Source: Alcaligenaceae bacterium (lineage in GTDB: Bacteria; Pseudomonadota; Gammaproteobacteria; Burkholderiales; Burkholderiaceae_B). From it: 64,000 nucleotides of DNA. The DNA lies in contig JACCES010000010.1 of assembly GCA_013416455.1 (NCBI GenBank), positions 62,001 through 126,000 of the forward strand, in the 5' to 3' direction. Shown one piece after another: positions 46,904-56,091 of this stretch; the stretch's first letter is position 1, and the number at the start of each line of letters is the position of its first letter. The position numbers and the translations under genes are program-made. The notes beneath the pieces were generated by a model. That model ran no database searches, was not told the origin of the DNA, and saw only the letters and a program-made list of their open reading frames with translations.

Positions 46904-47881
46904 TCACTCGAATCGGATGCGTGGATCGGCCAGCGTGTACGACACATCCGCCAGGATCAGGCCGACGATGTAGAGCGCGGAACCCAGGAACACCATGGCG
47001 CGGACGATGGAGAAGTCCTGCGCATTGATGGCGTCTATGGTGTAGCTGCCCAGGCCGGGAATGCCGAAGAAGGATTCGGCGATGAGGCTGCCCATGAACA
47101 GCAGCGGTATCGCCGACACCGTGCCGGTCAGTATCGGCAGCATGGCATTGCGCAACACATGCCGGAACAACACCACTCTTTCGGCCAGGCCCTTGGCCCT
47201 GGCGGTGCGCACGTAGTCCTTGCCGCTTTCTTCCAGGAACAGGCTGCGATAGAAGCGGGCTTCCGCCCCCAGGCCGGAAATCACCCCCACCAGCACGGGC
47301 AGGGCCAGAAAGCGCAGGCTGCCCCAGCCTTCCACATAGCCGGAATATGGCACCCATTTCAGTATCTTCGCAAACAGCCATTGGCCCGCGATGATGTAGA
47401 ACAGGCTGGAAATGGACAGCAGCACCACGCAGAAGACGACGCCGGCGAAATCGAGGCGTGTTCCCTTGAAATACACCAGCAACAGCGAAAACGAGACGCT
47501 GACCAGCAGGCCCAGCGCGAAAGTGGGGATGGCCAGCATCAGGCTGGGCATCATGCGGCTGCGTATTTCCTGGCCGATATCGCGCCCGCCGTCGGAAAAG
47601 CCGAAATCGAAGCGCAGCAGCGGCACCGAACGGTCGTAGAAAATGGTGTTGGTGAAGCGCGCCGCGCCTTCGGCGGCGGCGTCGTACACCAGCGGCTTGT
47701 CATACCCGCGCTGCACCTTCCAGCGCTCCACGGCTTCCTGGTCGACCCGCTGGCCGCCGATGGCCAGCCGCGCCATGTCATCCGGCGTGTTGACCGCGAA
47801 AAACAGCACGAAGGTGAGTATATTCACACCCAGCAGAATGAAGACGCCGTACAGCAGCCGCCGGAAAATGTAAGAAATCAT
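46904..47881 (-). CDS. Oligopeptide-type ABC transporter permease (YejB-like)
   Basis: 325-residue membrane protein, DppB/YejB family: MISYIFRRLLYGVFILLGVNILTF start, SGLGAEARFYRSLFLEESGKDYVRTARAKGL with the EAA-type loop, and a C-terminal DPRIRFE typical of this permease class. Its ATG overlaps the binding-protein stop in ATGA, so translation is probably coupled. Confidence 0.92.
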   Translation of the reverse strand: MISYIFRRLLYGVFILLGVNILTFVLFFAVNTPDDMARLAIGGQRVDQEAVERWKVQRGYDKPLVYDAAAEGAARFTNTIFYDRSVPLLRFDFGFSDGGRDIGQEIRSRMMPSLMLAIPTFALGLLVSVSFSLLLVYFKGTRLDFAGVVFCVVLLSISSLFYIIAGQWLFAKILKWVPYSGYVEGWGSLRFLALPVLVGVISGLGAEARFYRSLFLEESGKDYVRTARAKGLAERVVLFRHVLRNAMLPILTGTVSAIPLLFMGSLIAESFFGIPGLGSYTIDAINAQDFSIVRAMVFLGSALYIVGLILADVSYTLADPRIRFE

Positions 47882-50178
47882 GTCCGATCTTCCTTCAATG
47901 GCGTCGATGTGGGCGGCGGCGCATCCGCCACCGGCACGATGGCCGCCTCGCGGCGGCGCACCTGGCGCCACGCCAGGGCCACGCCGGCCAGCAGGGCCGC
48001 CAGCGCCAGCAGCAGCGGCCACCATATCGGCCGGTTCCATTTTTCGAGGCTGGCGGCGCGCAAGGCGGGATCCAGGCGGTAGTACTGCAGCGTGTTGCGC
48101 ACCATCTGCGACGGTTTCGCATTGCCCACCCAGGCCTGATAAGCGCCGCCCGAGGCCGGGTAGTAGCCGAACATCCATGGCGCATCGCGCTGCACGATCT
48201 CCACCATGCGGTGTATCAGCTCGTCCTTGTGCGGGCCATCATCCAGAAAGCGCATTTCCTCGAACAGCCGGTCGAATTCGGCATTGCGGTAGTTGGCCGC
48301 GTTCTCGCCCCCGCCTTCCGCCTTGGCGTTGGGGCCGTAGAGCAGGAAGAGGAAGTTCTCGGCGTCGGGATAATCGGCCACCCAGCCCCACATGAACATC
48401 TGGGCGGTGCCATTGCGCATTTTGTCCTGGAAACGGTTGTAATCGGTGGCGCGCACTTCCAGCTGGATATTGAGCTGAGCAAGCTGCCGGCGCATCCAGT
48501 CGAGCATGGGGCTGGAACCCATGCCGCCGGCCGAATCGAAGTGCAGGATCAGGGGACGGCCGGTTTCGGCATTGCGCCCGCCCGGGTAGCCGGCTTCGGC
48601 AAGCAGCTGGCGGGCCTCATCGAGCGAACGCCGCTCGGGCCGCCCGTCTTCCATGCGGTAGACCTGCGGGTTGACGCCCTCGGGCAACGGCTGATGGCCC
48701 AGGATCCCGGGGGGAACCGGCCCATGGGCGGGCGTGCCCTGGTCGTTCAGGAAGATGGCGATGAACTGTTCCCAGTCGAAGGCGATGCTCAGGGCCTGGC
48801 GCAGCTTGCGGTTGCGCTCTTCCTGTTCGGGCGTGTCGCCCCGGCCCACCACCGGGTCGCGCCAGTTGAAGCCCAGGTAATAGATCTGGGCTTCCGTCGT
48901 GGTGTGGATCTGTATGCCATGGTCGGCGTACAGCGCCGCCTTTTCAGCGGAATCGGAAGCCGCCACCGTCATGGCGGCGCCGTAATCCCCCCGGCCGACT
49001 TCCGGAATGTCGTAATAGCCCTGAATGAATTTCCCCATCAAGGGCACGCTTTCCTTTTCCAGGTGGAATACCACGCGATCGACGAAAGGCGTCAGCTGGC
49101 CGCAATCGGCCAGCAGCCCTTTTTGCCCGTCGCCCGGCTCGCCCTCGCAGGGATAGGGCTCGCCGCGGAAATTCGGATTGCGTTCCAGGACATGCCGCCG
49201 GTTGATGATGGATTCCGCCATCATGTAGGGGCCGGTGCCCACCGGCCAGGTATTGAAGGACAGGCCGTGCTCGTCCATGCCCGGCTGCGCGTAGAAACGA
49301 TCGGCTTCCCAGGCGATGGGGGCGGCGAACGTCATGGCGAGCCAATAGCGGAACTGCGGATACTTGCCGTCGACCCGTATCCGGAGGGTATGGGAATCGA
49401 TGGCCTCGACGCCTTCGAACCCATGTTGCCGCAGATCCAGCCAGGGACGCTGGCCCGGCGGCGTGTCGGCGTGGGCCGCGTCGATTTCCTTCAGGTGTTC
49501 GCCGTATTCGCGCATGCCGATGATGTGTTCGGCCAGCACGCCGAAAATGGGCGATATGACCCTCGGGCTCGCCAGCCGCCGGAATGCATATACATAATCG
49601 TCGGCGACCAGTTCCCGCGTACCGGTTTCCGGGAAATCGGTGATGGCGTAGCGGCCGGCGATTTCATCGGGCGACATCGGCCAGTACAGCGGCGCCCCGG
49701 CGGCATCCCGCGCAAAAGCGGGATGCGGCTGATACAGGATGCCCCGGCGGATGGGAATGTCGTACACGCTCATCGCCACCTTCTCGCCCGCGACATCGCC
49801 CGGAAGCTCACGGCCCTCGGCATCGTAGTAGGCGGGCTGCGCCACGGCTTCCGCCGCCTTGGGCACCAGCCGGTAGGGCCGCATCAGGTAGTCGTAGGCA
49901 TAGAGCGGCTCATAGATCGAGTAGGTGAACGGTGTTTCGTCCGTGGAATATGAACTGGCCGGATCGAGGTATTTGGGCGAACGTTGCGTGAACGCGGTAT
50001 GCAGCACGTTCTGCGCGGCCTCGTCGCGCGGGTAGGGGCTATTGACGGGTTCGCCGGAACAACCCGCCAGCAGCAGCACAAGCACGCAGGCCGGCATGGC
50101 CGGCCACCGGCCGGCCCGCAATCGCCGCGCGCCGCGCCTGATGAAAGAATCGGGCCCCAGACCTGGTGCAATGCTCAC
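47878..50178 (-). CDS. Oligopeptide-type ABC transporter substrate-binding lipoprotein with C-terminal membrane segment
   Basis: 766-residue extracytoplasmic binding protein (SBP family 5). It has an arginine-rich N-terminus, then a hydrophobic stretch ending in the lipobox LLAGC (Cys about residue 37), so it should be lipid-anchored. SBP features include DPASSYSTDETPFTYSIYEPL and ESIINRRHVLERNPNFRGEPYP. Unusually, a hydrophobic helix (WWPLLLALAALLAGVALAW) followed by arginines sits near the C-terminus. A GTG start at 50178 gives a GTGA overlap with the upstream gene and a G-rich ribosome binding site; the ATG at 50097 is the alternative. The frame reaches 51183, but that part is antisense to nothing real and is rejected. 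Confidence 0.9.
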   Translation of the reverse strand: MSIAPGLGPDSFIRRGARRLRAGRWPAMPACVLVLLLAGCSGEPVNSPYPRDEAAQNVLHTAFTQRSPKYLDPASSYSTDETPFTYSIYEPLYAYDYLMRPYRLVPKAAEAVAQPAYYDAEGRELPGDVAGEKVAMSVYDIPIRRGILYQPHPAFARDAAGAPLYWPMSPDEIAGRYAITDFPETGTRELVADDYVYAFRRLASPRVISPIFGVLAEHIIGMREYGEHLKEIDAAHADTPPGQRPWLDLRQHGFEGVEAIDSHTLRIRVDGKYPQFRYWLAMTFAAPIAWEADRFYAQPGMDEHGLSFNTWPVGTGPYMMAESIINRRHVLERNPNFRGEPYPCEGEPGDGQKGLLADCGQLTPFVDRVVFHLEKESVPLMGKFIQGYYDIPEVGRGDYGAAMTVAASDSAEKAALYADHGIQIHTTTEAQIYYLGFNWRDPVVGRGDTPEQEERNRKLRQALSIAFDWEQFIAIFLNDQGTPAHGPVPPGILGHQPLPEGVNPQVYRMEDGRPERRSLDEARQLLAEAGYPGGRNAETGRPLILHFDSAGGMGSSPMLDWMRRQLAQLNIQLEVRATDYNRFQDKMRNGTAQMFMWGWVADYPDAENFLFLLYGPNAKAEGGGENAANYRNAEFDRLFEEMRFLDDGPHKDELIHRMVEIVQRDAPWMFGYYPASGGAYQAWVGNAKPSQMVRNTLQYYRLDPALRAASLEKWNRPIWWPLLLALAALLAGVALAWRQVRRREAAIVPVADAPPPTSTPLKEDRT

Positions 50179-51797
50179 GCCGCTTCCCCCCATGCACGTT
50201 CCAGCACGCTGGCAAGCGCCGTTGGCGAAGCTTCCATGCCGTAGACCCCGCCGCCGCCCGACACCAGACGCGAAGCGATGAAGGCGTCGGCGACCACCTG
50301 CGGCGCATGGCGGCGCAGCAGCGCAGCCTGCGCCAGCAGCACCAGCATGCCCGCCACATTGCGGGCGACGGCCTCGAGTTCCTGGGCCGGCCGCAGCAAC
50401 TGGCCTTCCAGCGCATCGAGCCGGCCGGACAGCCGCGCATCGCCGCCCAATTCGGCGCGCAGCCACCCGAACAGGGCGCCGGCCTGATCCGGATGCCGCT
50501 GCAGGGCGCGCAGCACATCCAGGCACATGACGTTGCCCGACCCTTCCCAGATGGAGTTGACGGGCGCCTCGCGATACAGGCGCGCCAACACATGGGTTTC
50601 CACATAGCCGTTGCCGCCCAGCACTTCCATGGCCTCGGCCACCATGCCGATCGCGCGCTTGCATATCCAGAACTTGGCCGCCGGCGTCACGATGCGCGCC
50701 AGCGCCCGGTCCAGCGGTTCGCCCGCCCGGCCCGCCCCGACGGCACGCGCCAGGCGCATGCCCAGCACCACGGCGGCCTCGACCTCGATGGCCAGATCCA
50801 TCAGCACTGTCCGCATCAGTGGCTGCTGCGACAGCATTCGGCCGAAAGCCGCGCGGTGTCGTGCGCTGTGCAGGGCGCGCATCAGGGCGGCCCGCATCAG
50901 GGCAGTGCTGCCAAGCACGCAGTCCAGCCGCGTATAGCCCGCCATTTCGGCCAGTGTGGCAATGCCCCGCCCGGGCTCGCCCACCCGCATGCCCAGGGCG
51001 TCCTGGAACTCGACCTCGGCGCTCGCGTTGGAGCGGTTGCCCAGTTTTTCCTTCAGGCGCATGATGCGTACCGCATTGCGGCCGCCATCGGGCAGCCAGC
51101 GCGGCACATAGAAGCAGGTGTGCTCGCCGCCCAGCACGGCCAGCACCAGATGCGCGTCGGCCGTGGGGACGGAAAAGAACCATTTATGGCCCACCAGCCG
51201 GAACCAGGCGCCATCGGCTTCGGCCGGCCAGGCCTGGGTGTTGGCGCGCCGCAGATCGGAACCACCCTGCTTTTCCGTCAGCCCCATGCCCACGAGCATG
51301 CCGTGCTTGCCCGCCACCGGGAGGTCGCGGCTGTCGTACTCGCGGGAAGACAGCCGGGGGCGCAGCGTATCGAACCAGGGTTCGCGGGCGAGAATGGGAA
51401 GAGCGGCCGAGGTCATGGTGAGCGGGCACAGGGTGCCGGCCTCGATCTGGCCATGCATCAGGAAGGCCGCCGCCCGCGCCACCGAAGCGCCTTCGTGCAG
51501 GCCCTGCCGGAAGCCCAGGGCCAGGAATTCGTGCCAGCCGGGATGAAAAACGACGCTGTCGACGCGCCGCCCCTGCGGATCGAAGGCCCGCAGCTCGGGC
51601 GGGTGGCGATCGGCTTCTTCCGCCAGTGCGATAATACCTGCCTGCCCGAGCTTCCGTCCGTATTCCGACAAGGCCGGCGCGGCCGCTTCCGCGCCTTCGC
51701 GCAGCACCGCTTCGCGCAGGACCGCATCGGCCGCGTACAGATCGTAATCGGCCAGGTCCGGTACCTGATTGATGACTTCGTGTGTTGTCCATCCCAT
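50175..51797 (-). CDS. AidB-like acyl-CoA dehydrogenase family protein
   Basis: 540-residue FAD protein of the acyl-CoA dehydrogenase superfamily. Features that point to the AidB branch are the size, LCPLTMTSAALPIL, GMGLTEKQGGSDLRRANTQA and the C-terminal PVNSIWEGSGNVMCLDVLRAL. AidB is linked to alkylation damage in E. coli; other members are degradative, so the role here is open. Its stop overlaps the binding-protein start by 4 bases (GTGA), which puts it at the head of the transporter operon. A 3-methyladenine glycosylase gene lies 3 kb away, but in another transcription unit. Confidence 0.88.
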   Translation of the reverse strand: MGWTTHEVINQVPDLADYDLYAADAVLREAVLREGAEAAAPALSEYGRKLGQAGIIALAEEADRHPPELRAFDPQGRRVDSVVFHPGWHEFLALGFRQGLHEGASVARAAAFLMHGQIEAGTLCPLTMTSAALPILAREPWFDTLRPRLSSREYDSRDLPVAGKHGMLVGMGLTEKQGGSDLRRANTQAWPAEADGAWFRLVGHKWFFSVPTADAHLVLAVLGGEHTCFYVPRWLPDGGRNAVRIMRLKEKLGNRSNASAEVEFQDALGMRVGEPGRGIATLAEMAGYTRLDCVLGSTALMRAALMRALHSARHRAAFGRMLSQQPLMRTVLMDLAIEVEAAVVLGMRLARAVGAGRAGEPLDRALARIVTPAAKFWICKRAIGMVAEAMEVLGGNGYVETHVLARLYREAPVNSIWEGSGNVMCLDVLRALQRHPDQAGALFGWLRAELGGDARLSGRLDALEGQLLRPAQELEAVARNVAGMLVLLAQAALLRRHAPQVVADAFIASRLVSGGGGVYGMEASPTALASVLERAWGEAA

Positions 51798-51865
51798 GGT
51801 GTGCCTCGCTACCGTGCCTCTACCCCCAAGGGTGCGAGAATGATACTACCGAAAGGAGTGCCTGC

Positions 51866-52258
51866 TTGAGAACCCATATCATCGTCGTCATCGCATCTCT
51901 GCTGCTCATGCTGGGCGTCGGCACCGGGGCTTTCGGCGCCCATGGCCTGAAGGCGCACGTCTCCGCCGACATGCTGGCGGTTTGGCAGACCGCCGTTCTC
52001 TACCAGTTCGTCCATGCGCTGGGGCTGCTGGGCATCGCCGCACTGCGCCCGCGGCTGTGCCGGCGCCTGTCATCGGCCGCCGCCGTCTTCCTGCTGGCGG
52101 GCATCCTGATCTTCAGCGGCAGCCTGTACGTGCTCGTGCTGAGCGGCCTGCGCATGGCCGGCGCCGTCACGCCCCTGGGGGGCGTCGCCTTCATGATAGG
52201 CTGGCTGCTGCTGGCCCTGGCGGCGCTGCGGGGCGGGCGGCAAACCTCCGGCGACTGA
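51866..52258 (+). CDS. DUF423 family membrane protein
   Basis: 130-residue YgdD-like protein with four hydrophobic segments and the family motif GAFGAHGLKAHVS near residue 21. TTG at 51866 is taken as the start because AAGGAG lies 7 bases upstream and the family N-terminus begins there; there is no ATG nearby. Function is not established. It is divergent from the AidB-like gene. Confidence 0.87.
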   Translation: MRTHIIVVIASLLLMLGVGTGAFGAHGLKAHVSADMLAVWQTAVLYQFVHALGLLGIAALRPRLCRRLSSAAAVFLLAGILIFSGSLYVLVLSGLRMAGAVTPLGGVAFMIGWLLLALAALRGGRQTSGD

Positions 52259-52333
52259 CGATCGTACCGCAACGGGCTTGCGCTCGGGCGCCTGCTCATG
52301 CCTAATGAAGCTTGTCCGTCCCCGGGAGGCACC

Positions 52334-53005
52334 ATGTGGCATGATCACTCTGGCATGCAACCCTGCATCGAAGCGCTGGCCCGTGACATCACCGCGCGCC
52401 TGCGCGCCGGGCTGGGCGCCGCCGGCTCCTGCACGCTGGCCGTCTCGGGCGGCCGTTCGCCCATCCCCCTGTTCCAGCGGCTCGCCATGGCCGATCTCGA
52501 CTGGCGGCGCATCCGCCTGCGCCTGGTCGACGAGCGCTATGTTCCCCCCGGCCACCCCGACAGCAACGAAGGGCTCGTGCGCCGGCACCTGCTCGCGGGC
52601 AAGGCGGCCGCCGCCGATTTCCGCGGCCTGTACCGCGCCGAAGCCTCCATCGGGCAGGCGGTGGCCGCCGCGAATCGCGAGGCCGGGCCCGTCGACCTGG
52701 CCGTCCTGGGCATGGGCGACGACGGCCACACCGCCTCGCTGTTTCCCGGCGCGCCCCAGCTCGACGCGGCCCTGGCTCCGGGCGCGGCGCACTACTTGCA
52801 TGTCACCCCTCCGCACGCGCCGCATGAACGCATCACCATGAGCCTGGCCGGCCTGCGCGCCTGCGGTCACCTGATCCTGTACATATCGGGACAAGACAAA
52901 CGCGACGTCCTGCTCGAAGCCGAAAAGAAAATCAGCAAACAATTGCCCATCAGCCATCTGGCGGCAGAACCGGGAGTTTCCTTCGATGTCCATTGGCACC
53001 CTTGA
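52334..53005 (+). CDS. pgl: 6-phosphogluconolactonase
   Basis: 223-residue SugarP-isomerase-fold enzyme of the pentose phosphate/Entner-Doudoroff route; hydrolyses 6-phosphogluconolactone. Motifs: TLAVSGGRSPIPLFQ near the N-terminus, VDERYVPPGHPDSNEGLVRRHLL, and LGMGDDGHTASLFPG. The ATG at 52334 has GGGAGG 4 bases upstream. It overlaps glk by 20 bases. A zwf gene is not present in the window. Confidence 0.93.
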   Translation: MWHDHSGMQPCIEALARDITARLRAGLGAAGSCTLAVSGGRSPIPLFQRLAMADLDWRRIRLRLVDERYVPPGHPDSNEGLVRRHLLAGKAAAADFRGLYRAEASIGQAVAAANREAGPVDLAVLGMGDDGHTASLFPGAPQLDAALAPGAAHYLHVTPPHAPHERITMSLAGLRACGHLILYISGQDKRDVLLEAEKKISKQLPISHLAAEPGVSFDVHWHP

Positions 53006-53954
53006 ACACCCCATGAAGATCGTCGGCGATATCGGCGGTACGCACATCCGCTTCGCGCTGTGCCGCAACGTGAACGATATCAACCGCATATGGGTGAAGC
53101 GCACCACCGACTACCCCAATCTGGAAGAACCGCTGCGCGAATACATGTCCCAGGAAGGCATGCCGGCGGTCAAGACGGCGGTGATAGGCATCGCCAACCC
53201 TGTGGCCGGCGACCAGATCCGCATGACGAATACCGACTGGTCCTTCTCAGTGGAGGCCACCCGCGGCAAGCTGGGGCTCGACCAGCTCGTGCTGCTGAAC
53301 GATTTTTCCGCCCTGGCGCTGGCGGTGCCCCACCTGCCGGCCGACGAGCTGGAACTCATCGGCAGCGGCAAGCCCATGCGCGGCGCGCCCATCGGCCTGC
53401 TGGGGCCGGGCACCGGCCTGGGCGTCTCGGGCCTGATTCCCACCAGCGAAGGCAAGTGGATCGCTCTGGCCAGCGAAGGCGGCCACACCAGCTTCTCGCC
53501 CTGCGACGATACCGAAACCTGGCTCTGGGAAGAAGCGCGCAAGGTATACGGCCACGTTTCCATAGAACGGTTTCTTTCCGGCGCGGGCCTGCAGTTCGTC
53601 CACCGCTGCCTCACGCGGCAGGCGGGGCTCCCGCAGGAAACCCTCGCGCCCGCGGACATCAGCAGGCGGGCCCTGGAACAATCCTGCCCGCACAGCATGC
53701 GGACGCTGGACATCTTCTGCGCCATCCTGGGCACGGCGGCCGCCAACCTGGCGCTCACCCTGGGCGCGCGCGGCGGCATCTTCCTGGGCGGCGGCATCGT
53801 TCCCAAGCTGGGCGACTACTTCGCCCGGTCCCCCTTCCATGCCCGTTTCCACGACAAGGGCCGTTTCGGGGAATACCTGGAAGCCATACCGGTGCACGTA
53901 ATACGCAGCCCGTATCCGGGGCTGGTCGGGGCCGCCGCACACCTGATACAGTAA
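52986..53954 (+). CDS. glk: Glucokinase
   Basis: 322-residue ATP-dependent glucokinase of the bacterial Glk (not ROK) family: phosphate-binding [13 protein letters not shown] near residue 15, [26 protein letters not shown], and [13 protein letters not shown]. It begins within pgl with GGGAG 9 bases before 52986; an internal ATG at 53013 would also give a family-like N-terminus but has no good binding site. Confidence 0.95.
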   Translation: MSIGTLEHPMKIVGDIGGTHIRFALCRNVNDINRIWVKRTTDYPNLEEPLREYMSQEGMPAVKTAVIGIANPVAGDQIRMTNTDWSFSVEATRGKLGLDQLVLLNDFSALALAVPHLPADELELIGSGKPMRGAPIGLLGPGTGLGVSGLIPTSEGKWIALASEGGHTSFSPCDDTETWLWEEARKVYGHVSIERFLSGAGLQFVHRCLTRQAGLPQETLAPADISRRALEQSCPHSMRTLDIFCAILGTAAANLALTLGARGGIFLGGGIVPKLGDYFARSPFHARFHDKGRFGEYLEAIPVHVIRSPYPGLVGAAAHLIQ

Positions 53955-53958
53955 GACC

Positions 53959-55023
53959 ATGCAAACTTCGTCCATCCCCGGCGGCGCCGCCGTTGCGGCC
54001 GGAAACGGCCTGGAAGCCTTCGTCCGTGAACTCCCCAAGGCGGAACTGCATCTGCACATCGAAGGCACGCTCGAACCCGAACTCATGTTCCGGCTGGCCG
54101 AACGCAATGGCGTGAGCCTGCCCCATGCCAGCGTCGACGCCCTGCGCGCCGCCTATCAGTTCAACGATCTGCAATCCTTTCTCGATCTTTACTATGCCGG
54201 GACCCAGGTCCTGCGAACCGAACACGACTTCCATGAACTGGCGCGGGCCTACCTGCGGCGGGCGCGCGCCGACGGTGTCGTGCACGCCGAGATCATGTTC
54301 GACCCGCAGGCGCATACCAGCCGCGGCGTGGCCATGGAAACCGTATTCGCCGGCCTGGCCGGGGCGCTGCGGGATGCCCGCGAACGGCATGGCCTGACCA
54401 GCGTGCTGATCCTGAGCTTCCTGCGCCATCTGCCGGAAGCCGACGCCCTGGCCACACTGGAAGCGGCACTGCCTCTGCGCGAACAATATGGCGACCTCTG
54501 GATCGCGGTAGGGCTGGACTCGTCCGAAGTCGGCCATCCTCCCGGCAAGTTCGAACGCCTGTACGAACGCTGCCGCGCCCTGGGCTTCCGCCCCGTCGCG
54601 CACGCGGGCGAAGAAGGCCCACCTTCCTACGTGCGGGACGCCCTGGATCTGCTCAAGGCCGAACGGATCGACCATGGTGTGCGCAGCGAAGAAGACCCGG
54701 CGCTGATGCAGCGCCTCATCGACGAAGGCATTCCCCTGACGGTCTGTCCGCTGTCCAATCTGCGCCTGCGCGTGGTCGACGACCTGGCCCGGCACAATGC
54801 CGCAAGACTGCTGCGGCGCGGCGCGGTCGTGACGCTGAATTCCGACGACCCCGCCTATTTCGGCGGCTACATCGCCGACAACTACATCCAGTGCGCGCAC
54901 AAGCTGGGCCTGGCGCGCCACGAACTGGTGACGCTCGCCCGCAACAGCTTCAAGGCATCCTTTCTGCCCGACGAACAGAAACAAGCCTGGCTGGATCGCC
55001 TGGAAAGCCGGTACGGGCAGTGA
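53959..55023 (+). CDS. Adenosine/adenine deaminase family protein
   Basis: 354-residue amidohydrolase. Metal and active-site motifs in order: [13 protein letters not shown] (the HxH pair), [11 protein letters not shown], then [13 protein letters not shown]. The last motif and the length match the adenine deaminase branch (Aah1/PA0148-like) more than classical adenosine deaminase, so adenine may be the true substrate. 4 bases after glk; its stop overlaps the next start as TGATG. Confidence 0.88.
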   Translation: MQTSSIPGGAAVAAGNGLEAFVRELPKAELHLHIEGTLEPELMFRLAERNGVSLPHASVDALRAAYQFNDLQSFLDLYYAGTQVLRTEHDFHELARAYLRRARADGVVHAEIMFDPQAHTSRGVAMETVFAGLAGALRDARERHGLTSVLILSFLRHLPEADALATLEAALPLREQYGDLWIAVGLDSSEVGHPPGKFERLYERCRALGFRPVAHAGEEGPPSYVRDALDLLKAERIDHGVRSEEDPALMQRLIDEGIPLTVCPLSNLRLRVVDDLARHNAARLLRRGAVVTLNSDDPAYFGGYIADNYIQCAHKLGLARHELVTLARNSFKASFLPDEQKQAWLDRLESRYGQ

Positions 55024-55628
55024 TGATCGCCCTGCCCCGCGGCTTCTATCAGCGGCCCGCGACCGAAGTGGCCCCCGCACTGCTCGGCAAGCTGATCGTG
55101 CATGAAACGGAACTCGGGCTGCGCATCGGCCGCATCGTCGAAGTGGAAGCCTACCTCGGCCGCCATGACCTTGCCGCCCACTCATCGAAGGGCGTGACCC
55201 CGCGCACCCGTGTCATGTTCGGCGAAGCCGGCCACGCCTATGTATATCTCATCTACGGCATGCACCACTGCATGAACGTCGTCACCGGGCCGCCGGACAG
55301 CGGTTCGGCCGTCCTGCTGCGCGCGCTCGAACCCGTGCAAGGGCTGTCGCTCAACACCAGCGGCCCGGGCCGGCTGACCAAGGCCTTGGACATAGACAAG
55401 CGCCATTACGGGGCCGACCTCTGCGGCCCCGACAGCTCGCTCTACCTGGCCGACGACGGCCATGAGCCCATCGCCGTGCTGACTTCGCCGCGCATCGGCG
55501 TGCACTATGCCGGCGCCTGGGCCGACAAGCCCTTGCGCTACTACATGGGCGGGTCGGACTGGGTGTCCGGAAAGCGCGGTACCGTCGGAAAGACGGGGCC
55601 AGCCGCCGATACTACGAAAACCATGTAG
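55023..55628 (+). CDS. 3-methyladenine DNA glycosylase (AAG/MPG family)
   Basis: 201-residue base-excision-repair glycosylase that removes alkylated purines. Motifs: LPRGFYQRPATEVAPALLGK, EVEAYLGRHDLAAHSSKG, VYLIYGMHHCMNVVTG and the C-terminal RIGVHYAGAWADKPLRYY. Its ATG overlaps the deaminase stop (TGATG), so the two are probably translated together. The start at 55023 is chosen for that overlap. Confidence 0.93.
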   Translation: MIALPRGFYQRPATEVAPALLGKLIVHETELGLRIGRIVEVEAYLGRHDLAAHSSKGVTPRTRVMFGEAGHAYVYLIYGMHHCMNVVTGPPDSGSAVLLRALEPVQGLSLNTSGPGRLTKALDIDKRHYGADLCGPDSSLYLADDGHEPIAVLTSPRIGVHYAGAWADKPLRYYMGGSDWVSGKRGTVGKTGPAADTTKTM

Positions 55629-55717
55629 AATGCGCCTTTTCCGCACGGGTCGAGTGTGACGGAAAGCCCGGTTTTACGTGGTGCCGGCAGCCGCTTTCGA
55701 TTTTTATCAGAAGCCAC

Positions 55718-55747
55718 TTGCACACCACAAAAAAATCGTGCTATATT
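55718..55747 (+). promoter_or_regulatory. Putative tRNA-Arg promoter
   Basis: TTGCAC, 18 bases, TATATT, ending 10 bases before the tRNA 5' end. Confidence 0.55.
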
Positions 55748-55757
55748 TCATTTCTCA

Positions 55758-55834
55758 GCGGCTGTAGCTCAGTTGGATAGAGTACTTGGCTACGAACCAA
55801 GGGGTCGTGGGTTCGAATCCTGCCAGCCGCGCCA
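55758..55834 (+). tRNA. tRNA-Arg (anticodon ACG)
   Basis: Cloverleaf read by hand: acceptor GCGGCTG/CAGCCGC, D stem GCTC/GAGT, anticodon stem CTTGG/CCAAG with loop CTACGAA (anticodon ACG, reading CGU), T arm containing GTTCGAAT, discriminator G and an encoded CCA. Length 77. Position 34 would be edited to inosine. It is the last feature of the normal-composition region. tRNA 3' ends are common integration sites, and an A/T-richer island follows. Confidence 0.95.
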
Positions 55835-55841
55835 TACAAAT

Positions 55842-55882
55842 CAAGGGGTTAGCTCTCAAAAGGGCTAACCCCTTGTCCTTTA
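55842..55882 (+). terminator. Terminator after tRNA-Arg
   Basis: CAAGGGGTTAGC and GCTAACCCCTTG form a perfect 12-bp stem around 10 bases, followed by TCCTTTAT. It begins 8 bases after the tRNA. Confidence 0.75.
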
Positions 55883-55914
55883 TGTGTCTACCGTACACTA
55901 GAGACACACTAACC

Positions 55915-56091
55915 TCAGGATGCGTCGAGGCTACGATCAGCGCCTTCCCGGACCTCAGTGAGCGTCTCCGCCCTCGCCTGTACATCCACGTGGTCGAGCA
56001 AGCGATTCACATCAACAGCAGCCAAGGCTTCTCGAGTTAATCGATCGCGTTCGTCTTCCTGGACACCCCAGGCAGTCAGCTCTTTTGCCAC
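55915..56091 (-). pseudogene. Antitoxin-like gene remnant
   Basis: Reverse frame from GTG 56091 to TGA 55915, 58 residues. MAKELTAWGVQEDERDRLTREALAAVDVNRLLDH resembles the N-terminal part of small ribbon-helix-helix/CopG-like antitoxins (GVQEDERDRLTREALADVD...), but the expected C-terminal part is replaced by an unrelated short tail. No good ribosome binding site and no toxin partner are visible, so I read it as a decayed remnant of a mobile region. Recognition of the family is from memory and moderate. Confidence 0.4.

Noticed and set aside
50179-51183. Upstream part of the binding-protein frame
   Set aside because: Lies inside the AidB-like gene; the signal/lipobox start at 50178 fits and the extension is Gly/Arg-rich shadow sequence.
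55880-55910. GTGTCT...AGACAC inverted repeat after the tRNA terminator as an attachment core
   Set aside because: Does not match the tRNA 3' end, and no second copy was seen in the window, so there is no support for an att site.
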